A stretch of 8,357 nucleotides of DNA, from NCBI GenBank assembly GCA_016296575.1, contig JAEDJA010000047.1:1-8357 (forward strand), written 5' to 3'. The translations under genes and the position numbers were made by a program. The stretch comes from Treponema sp. Lineage in GTDB: Bacteria; Spirochaetota; Spirochaetia; Treponematales; Treponemataceae. Below are positions 1 through 5,804 of this stretch, piece after piece. The notes below the pieces were generated by a model that saw only the letters and a program-made list of their open reading frames with translations, was not told the origin of the DNA and did not search any database. Every line of letters starts with the position of its first letter. The first letter of the stretch is position 1.

Positions 1-55
1 GCCTGAAACTCTTCTTTTTTTGCCGTTTTTCTGCTCTGTTTGCCGCCACCCCCGC
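1..55. repeat. Left terminal inverted repeat (55 bp)
   Basis: Bases 1-55 are identical, base for base, to the reverse complement of 8303-8357. The match stops at position 56 (t here, c in the other copy). The repeat begins GCCTGAAACTCTTC and ends in GCCGCCACCCCCGC, so its inner part is much more GC-rich than the element average. Its position at the very end suggests a replicon terminus, or the stem of a large palindrome if the molecule is circular. The exact 55-nt length equals a frequently used assembler k-mer, so the true repeat may be longer. Confidence 0.97.
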
Positions 56-65
56 TTAAGCCCGC

Positions 66-110
66 TTTGCCCTATGAGTGCACCCTGTAAGGGTGTACGA
101 ATAGGGCAAA
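66..110. other. Left-end hairpin with GTA triloop
   Basis: This is a 45-nt fold-back. The outer stem is 10 bp (TTTGCCCTAT with ATAGGGCAAA), followed by a symmetric GA/GA internal loop at 76-77 and 99-100. The inner stem is 9 bp (78-86 with 90-98, one G-T wobble) and the loop is GTA on the plus strand (87-89). No T-run follows on either strand, so it is not an ordinary intrinsic terminator. It sits between the last gene and the terminal repeat, and a hairpin of the same design lies at 8180-8224. An origin, Rep-recognition, telomere or packaging role is plausible but inferred. Confidence 0.85.
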
Positions 111-155
111 TATAAATGTACTTTGTTTTGTCTAAAAATGTGAAATAGTAACCAG

Positions 156-830
156 TTACTCGATTATGAAAGTTTTTATAAAGTTTTTTGCAAAATCTGG
201 AGAGATAATAGAACGACTTATCCCTCTATTATTTTCTATAGTTTGTTTTTGTTTCTTGTTTTCTACATATTCATTTTGTAAGTTAAATGTTGGCTTGCAA
301 TTTATAAAAAAGAATTGTGTCGGCTTTTTATAACCGTCACCTAGTTTTCTTCTGTTATATATTATTATTCCTGGCTTAATTGGGAAAAAATGTTTTAAAA
401 AATTAACTTTCCCGTAAGGGTTTTCTATTACTAATTTAAATCCTTTTTTAATTGCGATTAAACATAAGCTGCAAAGATATGTATAAAATTCTGAGCGCTT
501 ATTCATTAAATCTATGCTATGTTTTAGTTTTTTTTCTACGCTCCATTCCTTTTGTCCGTAACTATCGCCACGGCTTAAAAGCTGATTTTGGTCTGAAAAG
601 TATGTGCAAGGGAAAAAGGCTAAAACTAAATCGTCCGGGTTTATATTATCAAAAACTTCAGATTTTTTTTCTTGGCTTGCAAGAAAAATCTGTGTAAATA
701 AATCAGTTACAACATTTGTATTTTCTGTTTTTTCAATGTCATAATCTATAGCATTATATCCTAACTCTTCAAAAGCTTTCTTAAATGTTCCCGACTGCTC
801 AAATATACAATGTACTTTATTAAATATCAT
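156..830 (-). CDS. C5-cytosine DNA methyltransferase-like protein
   Basis: This 224-aa protein resembles compact phage-borne C5-cytosine methyltransferase-like proteins. The N-terminal stretch EQSGTFKKAFEELGY (11-25), followed by DYDIE, fits the SAM-binding first strand and loop. FPCTYFS (73-79) matches the catalytic PCQxFS motif, with the nucleophile Cys75 present. ENPYG (136-140) stands where the family has ENV or ENP. Late motifs KPTQFFFI (169-176) and RSIISPDFAKNFI (206-218) resemble the C-terminal end of such enzymes. It is shorter than typical C5 methyltransferases (over 300 aa), leaving little room for a target-recognition domain, so specificity is unknown. AGGAG precedes ATG 830 at good spacing. 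It is the last gene of the left cluster, 52 nt after the 103-aa gene. A role in modifying element DNA against host nucleases is inferred. It could instead be a methyltransferase-fold protein with another substrate. Confidence 0.7.
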   Translation of the reverse strand: MIFNKVHCIFEQSGTFKKAFEELGYNAIDYDIEKTENTNVVTDLFTQIFLASQEKKSEVFDNINPDDLVLAFFPCTYFSDQNQLLSRGDSYGQKEWSVEKKLKHSIDLMNKRSEFYTYLCSLCLIAIKKGFKLVIENPYGKVNFLKHFFPIKPGIIIYNRRKLGDGYKKPTQFFFINCKPTFNLQNEYVENKKQKQTIENNRGISRSIISPDFAKNFIKTFIIE

Positions 831-882
831 TTTTTTCTCCTTTTTTTTCGTTTTTTTTTAACTTTGACTTTTTGAATTCTGT

Positions 883-1194
883 TTAGTTCCCCTCTCTGCC
901 CGGACATTTTTTCCTGTAAACGACTTTTTTTATTTTTATTGCGCACTCCGTGCCATCTAAAAAAGTGAAACAATCTGCAAGGACATTCATTCCGTATTCT
1001 TTGCCGTTTATTGTAACAGAGTTTATGCTAAAAGAGGTTATCAAGGAAACTCTGCCTAAATAGATATGGTTTACCCATATTAACGGCATTGCGTGAGCTG
1101 GGATTTCTTTTGTTTTAAAAAGCCTGTTAAAATGTTTTATAAGTTCTTCTGTGTTTTTGTATGGTCTGATTTTTCCGATGTTTTTATTTTCCAT
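883..1194 (-). CDS. Small phage-type hypothetical protein, 103 aa
   Basis: This 103-aa soluble protein has no transmembrane segment or signal peptide. It carries a central block of strands (MPLIWVNHIYLGRVSLITSF) and a MNVLADCFTFLDGTEC segment near residues 69-84. The combination of an N-terminal helix (TEELIKHFNRLF), PLIWV and FTFLDG recalls small accessory proteins I associate with gut phages, but I cannot name a family. An AGGAG ribosome binding site lies 8 nt before ATG 1194. The gene overlaps the end of the upstream duplicated gene by 11 nt, so the two are probably translationally coupled. The C-terminus is short and basic (VVYRKKCPGREGN). Function unknown. The reading frame, RBS and operon position support it as a real gene. 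Confidence 0.8.
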   Translation of the reverse strand: MENKNIGKIRPYKNTEELIKHFNRLFKTKEIPAHAMPLIWVNHIYLGRVSLITSFSINSVTINGKEYGMNVLADCFTFLDGTECAIKIKKVVYRKKCPGREGN

Positions 1195-1369
1195 TGTTTT
1201 TTCTCCTGTTTTTGTTTTTATCTGCGATGGTTTCTGCGATTATAAATAACTGTACAGAGGTCATAATTGCCCTGTTTGACGTTTTTTTTGTGTCTGGACA
1301 GTTTTTATTTGAGTTATATGCGCACAAATCCCAAATTGTCATTTTAGAAAGATTTTTGTAATTCCTCAT
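1184..1369 (-). CDS. Duplicated small basic protein, copy 2 (61 aa)
   Basis: This 61-aa basic protein is a close paralogue of the gene immediately upstream. Both start MRNYKNLSKMTIWDLCAYN, share NCP-TKKTSNRA in the middle and LFIIA-TIADKNK or its equivalent near the end, and finish in a Lys/Arg-rich tail. The ATG at 1369 overlaps the upstream stop as ATGA, indicating coupled translation, and an AAGGAG site lies inside the end of the upstream gene. The moderately hydrophobic helix around residues 36-48 (MTSVQLFIIAETI) has charged flanks and could be amphipathic or a weak membrane contact. No family recognised. The basic composition and early-cluster position would fit a nucleic-acid-binding or host-takeover peptide, but nothing in the sequence establishes that. 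Confidence 0.75.
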   Translation of the reverse strand: MRNYKNLSKMTIWDLCAYNSNKNCPDTKKTSNRAIMTSVQLFIIAETIADKNKNRRKNNGK

Positions 1370-1395
1370 TCTTTGTTTCTCCTTTTTTTGTTTTT
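1313..1395. repeat. 83-bp perfect direct repeat, copy 1 of 2
   Basis: Bases 1313-1395 are identical to 1489-1571 at an offset of 176 nt. The repeat covers the 5' part of each duplicated small gene, its start codon and its AAGGAG leader. Downstream portions of the genes have diverged by substitution, so the start region and leader are either under constraint or were recently homogenised. Confidence 0.95.
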
Positions 1396-1545
1396 ATCTG
1401 CGATAAGATTTGCAATTATAAACAATTTCCAAGAAATAAGTAGAGCTCTGTTTGACGTTTTTTTTGTGTTTGGACAGTTTTTTATTGCGTTATATGCGCA
1501 CAAATCCCAAATTGTCATTTTAGAAAGATTTTTGTAATTCCTCAT
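1366..1545 (-). CDS. Duplicated small basic protein, copy 1 (59 aa)
   Basis: This 59-aa protein is the first of two tandem paralogues. The frame is open up to 1602, but I place the start at ATG 1545. That ATG has AAGGAG at the same distance, and the same flanking sequence, as the start of copy 2, and the protein then begins with the shared MRNYKNLSKMTIWDLCAYN. The upstream extension would only translate the A-rich leader. The protein has two Cys (16 and 23), a hydrophobic stretch LLISWKLFIIANLIA (35-49) and a basic tail NKKRRNKE. The gene lies just downstream of the SSB-like gene's terminator. No clear promoter is visible there, only a weak GATAAT box near 1580, so expression may rely on read-through. 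Function unknown. Confidence 0.75.
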   Translation of the reverse strand: MRNYKNLSKMTIWDLCAYNAIKNCPNTKKTSNRALLISWKLFIIANLIADKNKKRRNKE

Positions 1546-1571
1546 TCTTTGTTTCTCCTTTTTTTGTTTTT
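1489..1571. repeat. 83-bp perfect direct repeat, copy 2 of 2
   Basis: This is the partner of 1313-1395. The adjoining leader (RBS plus an A-rich stretch plus ATCGCAG on the minus strand) also occurs a third time, slightly altered, at 1201-1228 before the 103-aa gene. The same translation-initiation cassette therefore precedes three consecutive genes. Confidence 0.95.
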
Positions 1572-1589
1572 TTCTGCGATTATCTTTAA

Positions 1590-1631
1590 AAATAAGAAAC
1601 ACAGAGTTAGTAGAAAACTAACTCTGTGTTT
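1590..1631 (-). terminator. Intrinsic terminator after SSB-like gene
   Basis: A 15-bp perfect stem (1597-1611 with 1617-1631, arm AAACACAGAGTTAGT) closes a 5-nt loop. On the minus strand it is followed by a T-rich tract (TTTCTTATTTTT). It begins 12 nt past the stop of the SSB-like gene and separates that gene from the left cluster. Confidence 0.85.
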
Positions 1632-1643
1632 TGAACAGGTTCT

Positions 1644-2048
1644 TTACAGGAGTGCTTTTTCTTCTTCTGTCATTTCTGCCGGGTAAAAATCAACAATGTT
1701 TATAAAGCCGTCTTTACTTTTTGCAATTTTAACCCTGCCTTCGTGCCCCACCCATTCCATATAGTTGGAGATACAAAACGAGCCTGTCAATTTGAAGCAC
1801 TCTTTGATTTTTGACGCTCTTCTTCTGAATGTTCCCAAAGCTTTCTGGTCGCTCGGGTTTGTACAGTCAAATAAATCGAAATAATTTGGAATGCATTTTT
1901 CTTCTGTTCCTTTTACTGCAAAAGGGAACCTCAGAACATCGTACCCTGCAACCTGTGTCTCCTGTGGCACTCCCAGCACTATGGTATAATCGCCGTCAGC
2001 CAGTACTTTTAACTGTTTCTCATAATGATAGGTTTTTCCAAAACTCAT
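1644..2048 (-). CDS. Probable single-stranded DNA-binding protein (phage SSB-like), 134 aa
   Basis: This 134-aa protein is probably a non-canonical phage ssDNA-binding protein. It has an early strand-turn-strand (GDYTIVLG, 19-26), a basic helix RRRASKIKECFKL (75-87) and a C-terminal pair of strands WVGHEGRVKIAKSKDG then FINIVDFYPAE (99-125). That last pattern, G-x-x-G-R-V-K followed by an N-x-V-x-x-Y/F-P ending, is typical of phage SSB-like (DUF669-type) oligonucleotide-binding folds. The acidic tail (EMTEEEKAL) is also common in SSBs. The start is ATG 2048, with AAGGAG 10 nt upstream. A nearer ATG at 2056 is out of frame and opens only two codons. The gene lies directly downstream of the Rep gene but has its own strong promoter. 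It would coat single-stranded replication intermediates. The family call rests on pattern, so I hold it at moderate confidence. Confidence 0.55.
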   Translation of the reverse strand: MSFGKTYHYEKQLKVLADGDYTIVLGVPQETQVAGYDVLRFPFAVKGTEEKCIPNYFDLFDCTNPSDQKALGTFRRRASKIKECFKLTGSFCISNYMEWVGHEGRVKIAKSKDGFINIVDFYPAEMTEEEKALL

Positions 2049-2083
2049 TTTTTCATTACTCCTTTTAATATAAAAATATTTTT

Positions 2084-2100
2084 GGACGTTAAAAACGTCC
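2084..2100 (-). promoter_or_regulatory. Leader hairpin upstream of SSB-like gene
   Basis: A perfect 7-bp stem GGACGTT/AACGTCC closes a 3-nt loop. It lies in the 5' leader of the SSB-like gene, 19 nt upstream of the ribosome binding site. On the minus strand the following bases are AAAAATATTTTT, not a clean T-run, so it is more likely a regulatory hairpin or protein-binding site than a terminator. It could also mark the end of a Rep transcript reading through. Confidence 0.5.
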
Positions 2101-2135
2101 TTTTATAAAAAAACGTGTTACCGTTTTCTTATTTT

Positions 2136-2164
2136 AATATATACCGTTAAACGGAGTATGTCAA
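2136..2164 (-). promoter_or_regulatory. Sigma70 promoter of SSB-like gene with palindromic spacer
   Basis: On the minus strand the -35 is TTGACA (2164-2159), with exactly 17 nt to the -10 TATATT (2141-2136), giving a start near 2129. The spacer contains the palindrome CCGTTTAACGG. The sequence AACGGTA occurs in that palindrome and again at the start-site region (near 2118-2125). Two operator half-sites placed this way suggest repression, possibly by a small element-encoded protein. Confidence 0.8.
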
Positions 2165-2177
2165 TAAAATAAATATT

Positions 2178-3773
2178 CTAAATTGCTTTGTGTGTTAGCA
2201 TTTTATTATAAAGTTCTTCCCACGTAAAATATTCCTCTTTCGGGTCAAAACTACAAACTTCCTGGACTCCGTGCAGATATGAATAACGTTTTATTGCAAT
2301 GTGCGACAGGTTTTCCCGCCCATCTATAACGGCTTTTAGATTTTTGTTATTTTGCATACACTCTGTCATATAAAGACAGGCTAAATCTTTGCAACATTTT
2401 ATAAAATCTTCGTCATTGTCGAGGTCATAACCATCCGTAAACCTGTCAAAAACGTCATTTTCTCCGTTCCAGTAAAACTTCCTGTTAAGTTTTGCGGTTT
2501 TTGGGTGTAAAACAAAGTCCGCAAACAGGCTATAAAAGTTTTCTTCTTGATATATGAGTTTACCTTTATTTTCAAACTTGTTACAAAAATCTATATTTGG
2601 AACCTGGTCTCTTTCCGGGTAGGTTCCAAATACACGTTTATAGTCGGTAAACGACATAGAATAGATTTTTTTTGTATCTAGTAGTAGCGAGTTATTACAT
2701 AGACTATTCAAGAGTGCCCGCAACTCCGTTGCGGGCAAGGTTTCCCACCGTGCACATTCTTCCTGTAAAACACTAGCCTGTGCTGTGCACTCCTTTTCTT
2801 TATTTTCTGATTTGATACCTTTCATCGTGTAATGTACTTTACGCAATCTAAAAGCCGTCAAAAAAACAAACTCTTTTATCAACTTTATGTCAGACTTGCT
2901 GAATTCTTCTTTATTTTCTAGCACTGAAAAAACAGAACTGGTGCACCCTTTCCCTATGTATTTTGTCAAATAGTGTATTTTATACTCTCCCTTAACCACT
3001 ATCGTCTTAACCTGGGCTGAATGTTTGTGTGTTTGTATATAATTATACAATTTTCCATATTTGAGCTCTTGCTGATTTTTCATTTTTTCAAGTTCTGGGA
3101 ACAGGCCTTTCGGGAAAAATGCTAGAATGTGGGTGTGTGGATAACCTCGTTTTGTACTTTCCACGACATCAACGTACTGCACCCCATAATTTTTTCTTAA
3201 GTTTTCCATTAAAGGTTTTACTTCTAGTTCTCTGTGCTTTTCCCACGCTTCTGTAACCGACCCATATTTTTTTATGTCGCAAGTGGCGGTTATAAAAGCA
3301 CAATCGAGATTTTGAGCGTTAATTTTTTTGCAAGCGTCCAAAACTTTTCCGTTTAATTTCTTGCAATAGGCTTCTGTTCCCTTTGCGTTCGCTTCAACAC
3401 TAACTTTTGTTCCGTTGCCTTTATCTATCAAAAGCCACTGTTTCCCACTACAGATTATTTCACAAGCTGCAATGACTTCGTCTATAGTTGGCTCCCGGAA
3501 CCTTGCAATTTGTCTAAACCATTCTAATTTGTCGTAGGTTTTATTTGGATTTCGTTCCGCCTTTTCTTCTCTAGGTTTTGTGTAAAGCAGATTGCTTATA
3601 AACTGCTCTTTTTCGTTTTCTTTTTTTATTGGTGATATAGGCTGAAAACAATTATATTTTTGCGACCATTTATAATTTATTTTATCTTTTGTTAAAAAAT
3701 AAATTATATTTTTTAGTTTTGAGTATTGACTTATTTTTTCATCTCTAGCAAAATGTAACCAGTTTTTTGGCAT
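2178..3773 (-). CDS. HUH-superfamily rolling-circle replication initiator (Rep), 531 aa
   Basis: This is a replication initiator with an HUH endonuclease domain of the kind in ssDNA phages such as gokushoviruses. Motif I is FITATCD (160-166). Motif II is PHTHILAFF (212-220), with metal-binding His213 and His215 in an H-x-H arrangement. Motif III is HYLTKYIGKG (267-276), giving Y-x-x-K candidates at Tyr268/Lys271 and Tyr272/Lys275, the nucleophile that would nick the origin and link to the 5' DNA end. A basic segment RLRKVHYTMKG (309-319) follows, as in related Reps. No Walker A motif is present, so no helicase is fused and the host would supply one. At 531 aa it is longer than typical gokushovirus Reps, with about 150 residues before motif I and 200 after it unassigned. 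No Shine-Dalgarno precedes ATG 3773. The -10 box ends 7 nt before it, implying a nearly leaderless mRNA. Confidence 0.87.
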   Translation of the reverse strand: MPKNWLHFARDEKISQYSKLKNIIYFLTKDKINYKWSQKYNCFQPISPIKKENEKEQFISNLLYTKPREEKAERNPNKTYDKLEWFRQIARFREPTIDEVIAACEIICSGKQWLLIDKGNGTKVSVEANAKGTEAYCKKLNGKVLDACKKINAQNLDCAFITATCDIKKYGSVTEAWEKHRELEVKPLMENLRKNYGVQYVDVVESTKRGYPHTHILAFFPKGLFPELEKMKNQQELKYGKLYNYIQTHKHSAQVKTIVVKGEYKIHYLTKYIGKGCTSSVFSVLENKEEFSKSDIKLIKEFVFLTAFRLRKVHYTMKGIKSENKEKECTAQASVLQEECARWETLPATELRALLNSLCNNSLLLDTKKIYSMSFTDYKRVFGTYPERDQVPNIDFCNKFENKGKLIYQEENFYSLFADFVLHPKTAKLNRKFYWNGENDVFDRFTDGYDLDNDEDFIKCCKDLACLYMTECMQNNKNLKAVIDGRENLSHIAIKRYSYLHGVQEVCSFDPKEEYFTWEELYNKMLTHKAI

Positions 3774-3774
3774 A

Positions 3775-3809
3775 GTTTAGAATATAATCTAAACAAACCT
3801 GTAGGGCAA
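3775..3809 (-). promoter_or_regulatory. Rep promoter (nearly leaderless) with inverted repeat over the -10
   Basis: On the minus strand TTGCCC (3809-3804), 17 nt and TATATT (3786-3781) form a promoter whose start would fall at or beside ATG 3773. The inverted repeat GTTTAGA-N6-TCTAAAC (3775-3794) spans the -10 box and could be an operator. The -35 lies in the loop of the plus-strand terminator-like hairpin at 3795-3824. Confidence 0.65.
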
Positions 3810-3830
3810 TAGCTTTACAGGTTTTTTTTT
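3795..3830 (+). terminator. Terminator-like hairpin facing plus strand, upstream of Rep
   Basis: A 9-bp stem AAACCTGTA/TACAGGTTT (3795-3803, 3816-3824) is followed on the plus strand by a run of nine T (3822-3830). No gene is coded on the plus strand here, so it would stop antisense transcription across the rep start. It may end a short antisense RNA or block transcription towards the 574-aa gene. Confidence 0.6.
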
Positions 3831-3857
3831 GCAAAAAAAATGTTTTTTATTAGGCAT

Positions 3858-3897
3858 AAAAAAAGCGAGGGCACAAACTACACTGTAGATTGTGCCC
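3858..3897 (-). terminator. Intrinsic terminator after the 574-aa gene
   Basis: The arms GGGCACAA and TTGTGCCC (3869-3876, 3890-3897) are extended by an A-A mismatch and four more pairs to a 3-nt loop. On the minus strand a seven-T run (from 3864 to 3858) follows four bases later. It begins 22 nt after the stop codon, separating the structural region from rep. Confidence 0.88.
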
Positions 3898-3918
3898 CTG
3901 TTTGTTTTTTGTTAAATA

Positions 3919-5643
3919 TTATTCTTCCCAACCGCTCAACGTTTTAGGCACGTTTGTATTCCACCAGTTCTGGCTGAATGAATAAACAATGCCATCTTTC
4001 GTAAACGCTACAGGAGTGCCTCTTAACTCCCATCTAGTTAAATCGAACTCTTGCGCCGGGTCTTCTGTGTTAAAATCGTATCTGATATAGAACGGCCTAC
4101 CTGGAATAACAGGATTTGTGTCGATAGTGCCACTTGTTGGATAAATATCACTTTTATCATTAACACCATAAAGGTAAAACTCGTTGCTTGCAGAGACTTC
4201 AAAAGCACTTGCACTGATACCAGTTCCGTCTGCTTCCATTTGCATATATTCCAGTGGTCTACCTGCGCCGCTTCCATATCTCCAAAATCCCCAGTTGAAG
4301 CCCTCAAGCCAGTAACTTGTTTTTATTGCGTTTCTCAAGTTTACCGTTTGTTCCGGCAATTTATAAGTGACTCCTTCTGCGATAAAGTCTAGTGCATTTA
4401 CTTTAATATAGTCGCCCTCAATTGCCATTGGGAATTGTTTTCTTGAGCCTGTACAAGTAAATACAATAGCAGAACCATTACTAGCCGCTAAATAAGTCTG
4501 ATTTTCTTCCGTACGTATGCCCAAGCGTCCGGAACATACCATTGCAAGCGTTACTGACTGGCTAATAATTGAACCGCCAAAGTTAAACCTAAATGCAATG
4601 TCGCCTGTGCTTGCCGGGTCAAACTCTGCCGTTGCGTTTATTGTACGTGTTAAGTCTGTGTCAGAGTAGTTTTCTGAGCCGTTTTCGATTGTTATATCCC
4701 AAGTTTCCCCTTTGTACGATACGTTTAAGTTCTCAACCTTTGAACCTGTAGGGAAAGCTGGGAGACTTTGGGCATTTATGTTTGACAGTGGCACGTCTAC
4801 CGCACAATATCCGTTTAAGTCGTAAAGGCTAGCGGCATTTGCCTGTATTGTTGCCCATTTTCCGTCAGAAACACAAACTACATTTAGGCTAACAGTGTTT
4901 TCTGTTGGTGTGCTTTTCCAAGGCTCGGCAAACAGGATTGTCAATTTATCTGTTGCTTTTCTTAACTCCAGGATTGTTTTGTCGAAAGTGTGGATATCAA
5001 TTGTCTGTGCTTTTACTGTCAGTTCCGGGCTTGCTATTAAGTCCGTGGCACTGTTTATATCATCGTTAGACACTATCCGCACTTTACAATTATTGTTTAT
5101 TTCGTTTACGTCATCTACGTCTACCTGTAAAAATCCTGGATTTGCCGCATAATAGTAGCCCACATACAGTTTTAACCCTTTTTGAATTCCGCTTTTGTCG
5201 TAGATTTCAAACATAAGGCTAAAACTTCTGTCTGTGCCCATTGTGAGGGCTGGAACATAAAAAGATATATGTTTATCCCCGATGACGTTTTTTTTCTCGA
5301 TTTCTGAGATTAACAAGGATGGCACAAAATCGATAGGGTATAACGGTATCAATTCCAGTCCTATTAACCCCCTTTCTTTTAGTTGCCTTGCAGTTTTCAT
5401 CCTGTAATTCCATTTTGTGAAATTAGGATTTTCAAAACAAGTTGCGTAGTAGTTCATCTGCATTCCCATTTGTGCATAGGTTACTGCGTCCGAAAATCTG
5501 CCCCTGTTTGCCTGTTGTTTTTCCGTCCGTGGGTTTGCCGGGATAACATAAGTTCTGATTGTTCGCTTGTTTTTCCAACGTTGCCCTACAGTTGCCCCAA
5601 GTTTGCCATAATAGCCGCCGCTTAAAAAGTTTTGAATAGCCAT
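3919..5643 (-). CDS. Large DUF6266-module protein, candidate spike or minor structural protein (574 aa)
   Basis: Residues 1-50 are a version of the N-terminal module shared with the 201-aa and 247-aa proteins: GKLGATVG (13-20), RWKNKRTIRTY (22-32), P-A-N-P-R-T (35-40), Q43, R47, F50, aligning without gaps. A helical stretch follows to about residue 100. The remaining 470 or so residues look beta-rich, with many Ser/Thr/Gly/Asn and aromatic residues, as in surface fibres, receptor-binding proteins or carbohydrate-binding domains. There is no signal peptide or transmembrane segment, so it is not an ordinary secreted adhesin. AGGAG lies 8 nt before ATG 5643. It stands between two terminators as a single-gene unit. 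The shared N-terminus suggests it anchors to the same assembly as its smaller paralogues, exposing a C-terminal spike. The structural role is inferred. Confidence 0.7.
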   Translation of the reverse strand: MAIQNFLSGGYYGKLGATVGQRWKNKRTIRTYVIPANPRTEKQQANRGRFSDAVTYAQMGMQMNYYATCFENPNFTKWNYRMKTARQLKERGLIGLELIPLYPIDFVPSLLISEIEKKNVIGDKHISFYVPALTMGTDRSFSLMFEIYDKSGIQKGLKLYVGYYYAANPGFLQVDVDDVNEINNNCKVRIVSNDDINSATDLIASPELTVKAQTIDIHTFDKTILELRKATDKLTILFAEPWKSTPTENTVSLNVVCVSDGKWATIQANAASLYDLNGYCAVDVPLSNINAQSLPAFPTGSKVENLNVSYKGETWDITIENGSENYSDTDLTRTINATAEFDPASTGDIAFRFNFGGSIISQSVTLAMVCSGRLGIRTEENQTYLAASNGSAIVFTCTGSRKQFPMAIEGDYIKVNALDFIAEGVTYKLPEQTVNLRNAIKTSYWLEGFNWGFWRYGSGAGRPLEYMQMEADGTGISASAFEVSASNEFYLYGVNDKSDIYPTSGTIDTNPVIPGRPFYIRYDFNTEDPAQEFDLTRWELRGTPVAFTKDGIVYSFSQNWWNTNVPKTLSGWEE

Positions 5644-5683
5644 TTTTTTATCTCCTTTTGTCTAAAGATATTTTTGTTGTGCG

Positions 5684-5702
5684 TTGTCCGCACTTCGGAC
5701 AA
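5684..5702 (-). promoter_or_regulatory. Inverted repeat in leader of 574-aa gene
   Basis: A perfect 7-bp inverted repeat, TTGTCCG-N5-CGGACAA, lies 41 nt upstream of ATG 5643. TTGTCC occurs once more on the minus strand at 5719-5714. It could be an operator or a leader hairpin. It overlaps the last base of the weak -10 candidate TAACAT (5707-5702). Confidence 0.5.
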
Positions 5703-5730
5703 TGTTAAAATAAGGACAAAAAAAAGGCAA
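5702..5730 (-). promoter_or_regulatory. Weak candidate promoter for the 574-aa gene
   Basis: On the minus strand TTGCCT (5730-5725), 17 nt and TAACAT (5707-5702) give four of six matches in each box, with a start near 5694. The -35 lies in the 3' arm of the preceding terminator, similar to the rep promoter whose -35 (TTGCCC) lies in a hairpin. The gene lies behind a strong terminator and needs some promoter, but this one is only a candidate. Confidence 0.35.
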
Positions 5731-5760
5731 CCTGTAAGTAGGTTGCCTTTTCTTTTTTTT
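5718..5760. terminator. Bidirectional intrinsic terminator after the membrane peptide gene
   Basis: A 12-bp perfect stem (5722-5733 with 5740-5751, core GGCAACCT/AGGTTGCC) closes a 6-nt loop. T-runs follow on both strands: eight T on the minus strand and TTTTCTTTTTTTT on the plus strand. It ends the unit made of the 201-aa gene and the 30-aa peptide. Confidence 0.9.
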
Positions 5761-5804
5761 AGGTTCTTACTGTTCGGATATAAGAAGTTTAGTAAGCGCT
5801 CCTA

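Noticed and set aside
148..161. AGTAAC-CA-GTTACT palindrome at the end of the methyltransferase gene
   Set aside because: The stem is short (6 bp), overlaps the stop codon and has no T-run, so it is too weak to call a terminator or site.
1546..1602. Upstream in-frame ATG extending the first small gene by 19 residues
   Set aside because: The extension translates the A-rich leader that also precedes the paralogue. The internal ATG at 1545 has the RBS and begins the conserved protein.
2943..2970. GKG in YIGKGCTSS of Rep as a possible P-loop
   Set aside because: It lacks the GxxxxGK[ST] pattern and falls exactly in HUH motif III, so no helicase domain is claimed.
4038..4392. Open frames on both strands inside the 574-aa gene
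   Set aside because: They are shadows of the long gene, with no RBS of their own and low-complexity products.
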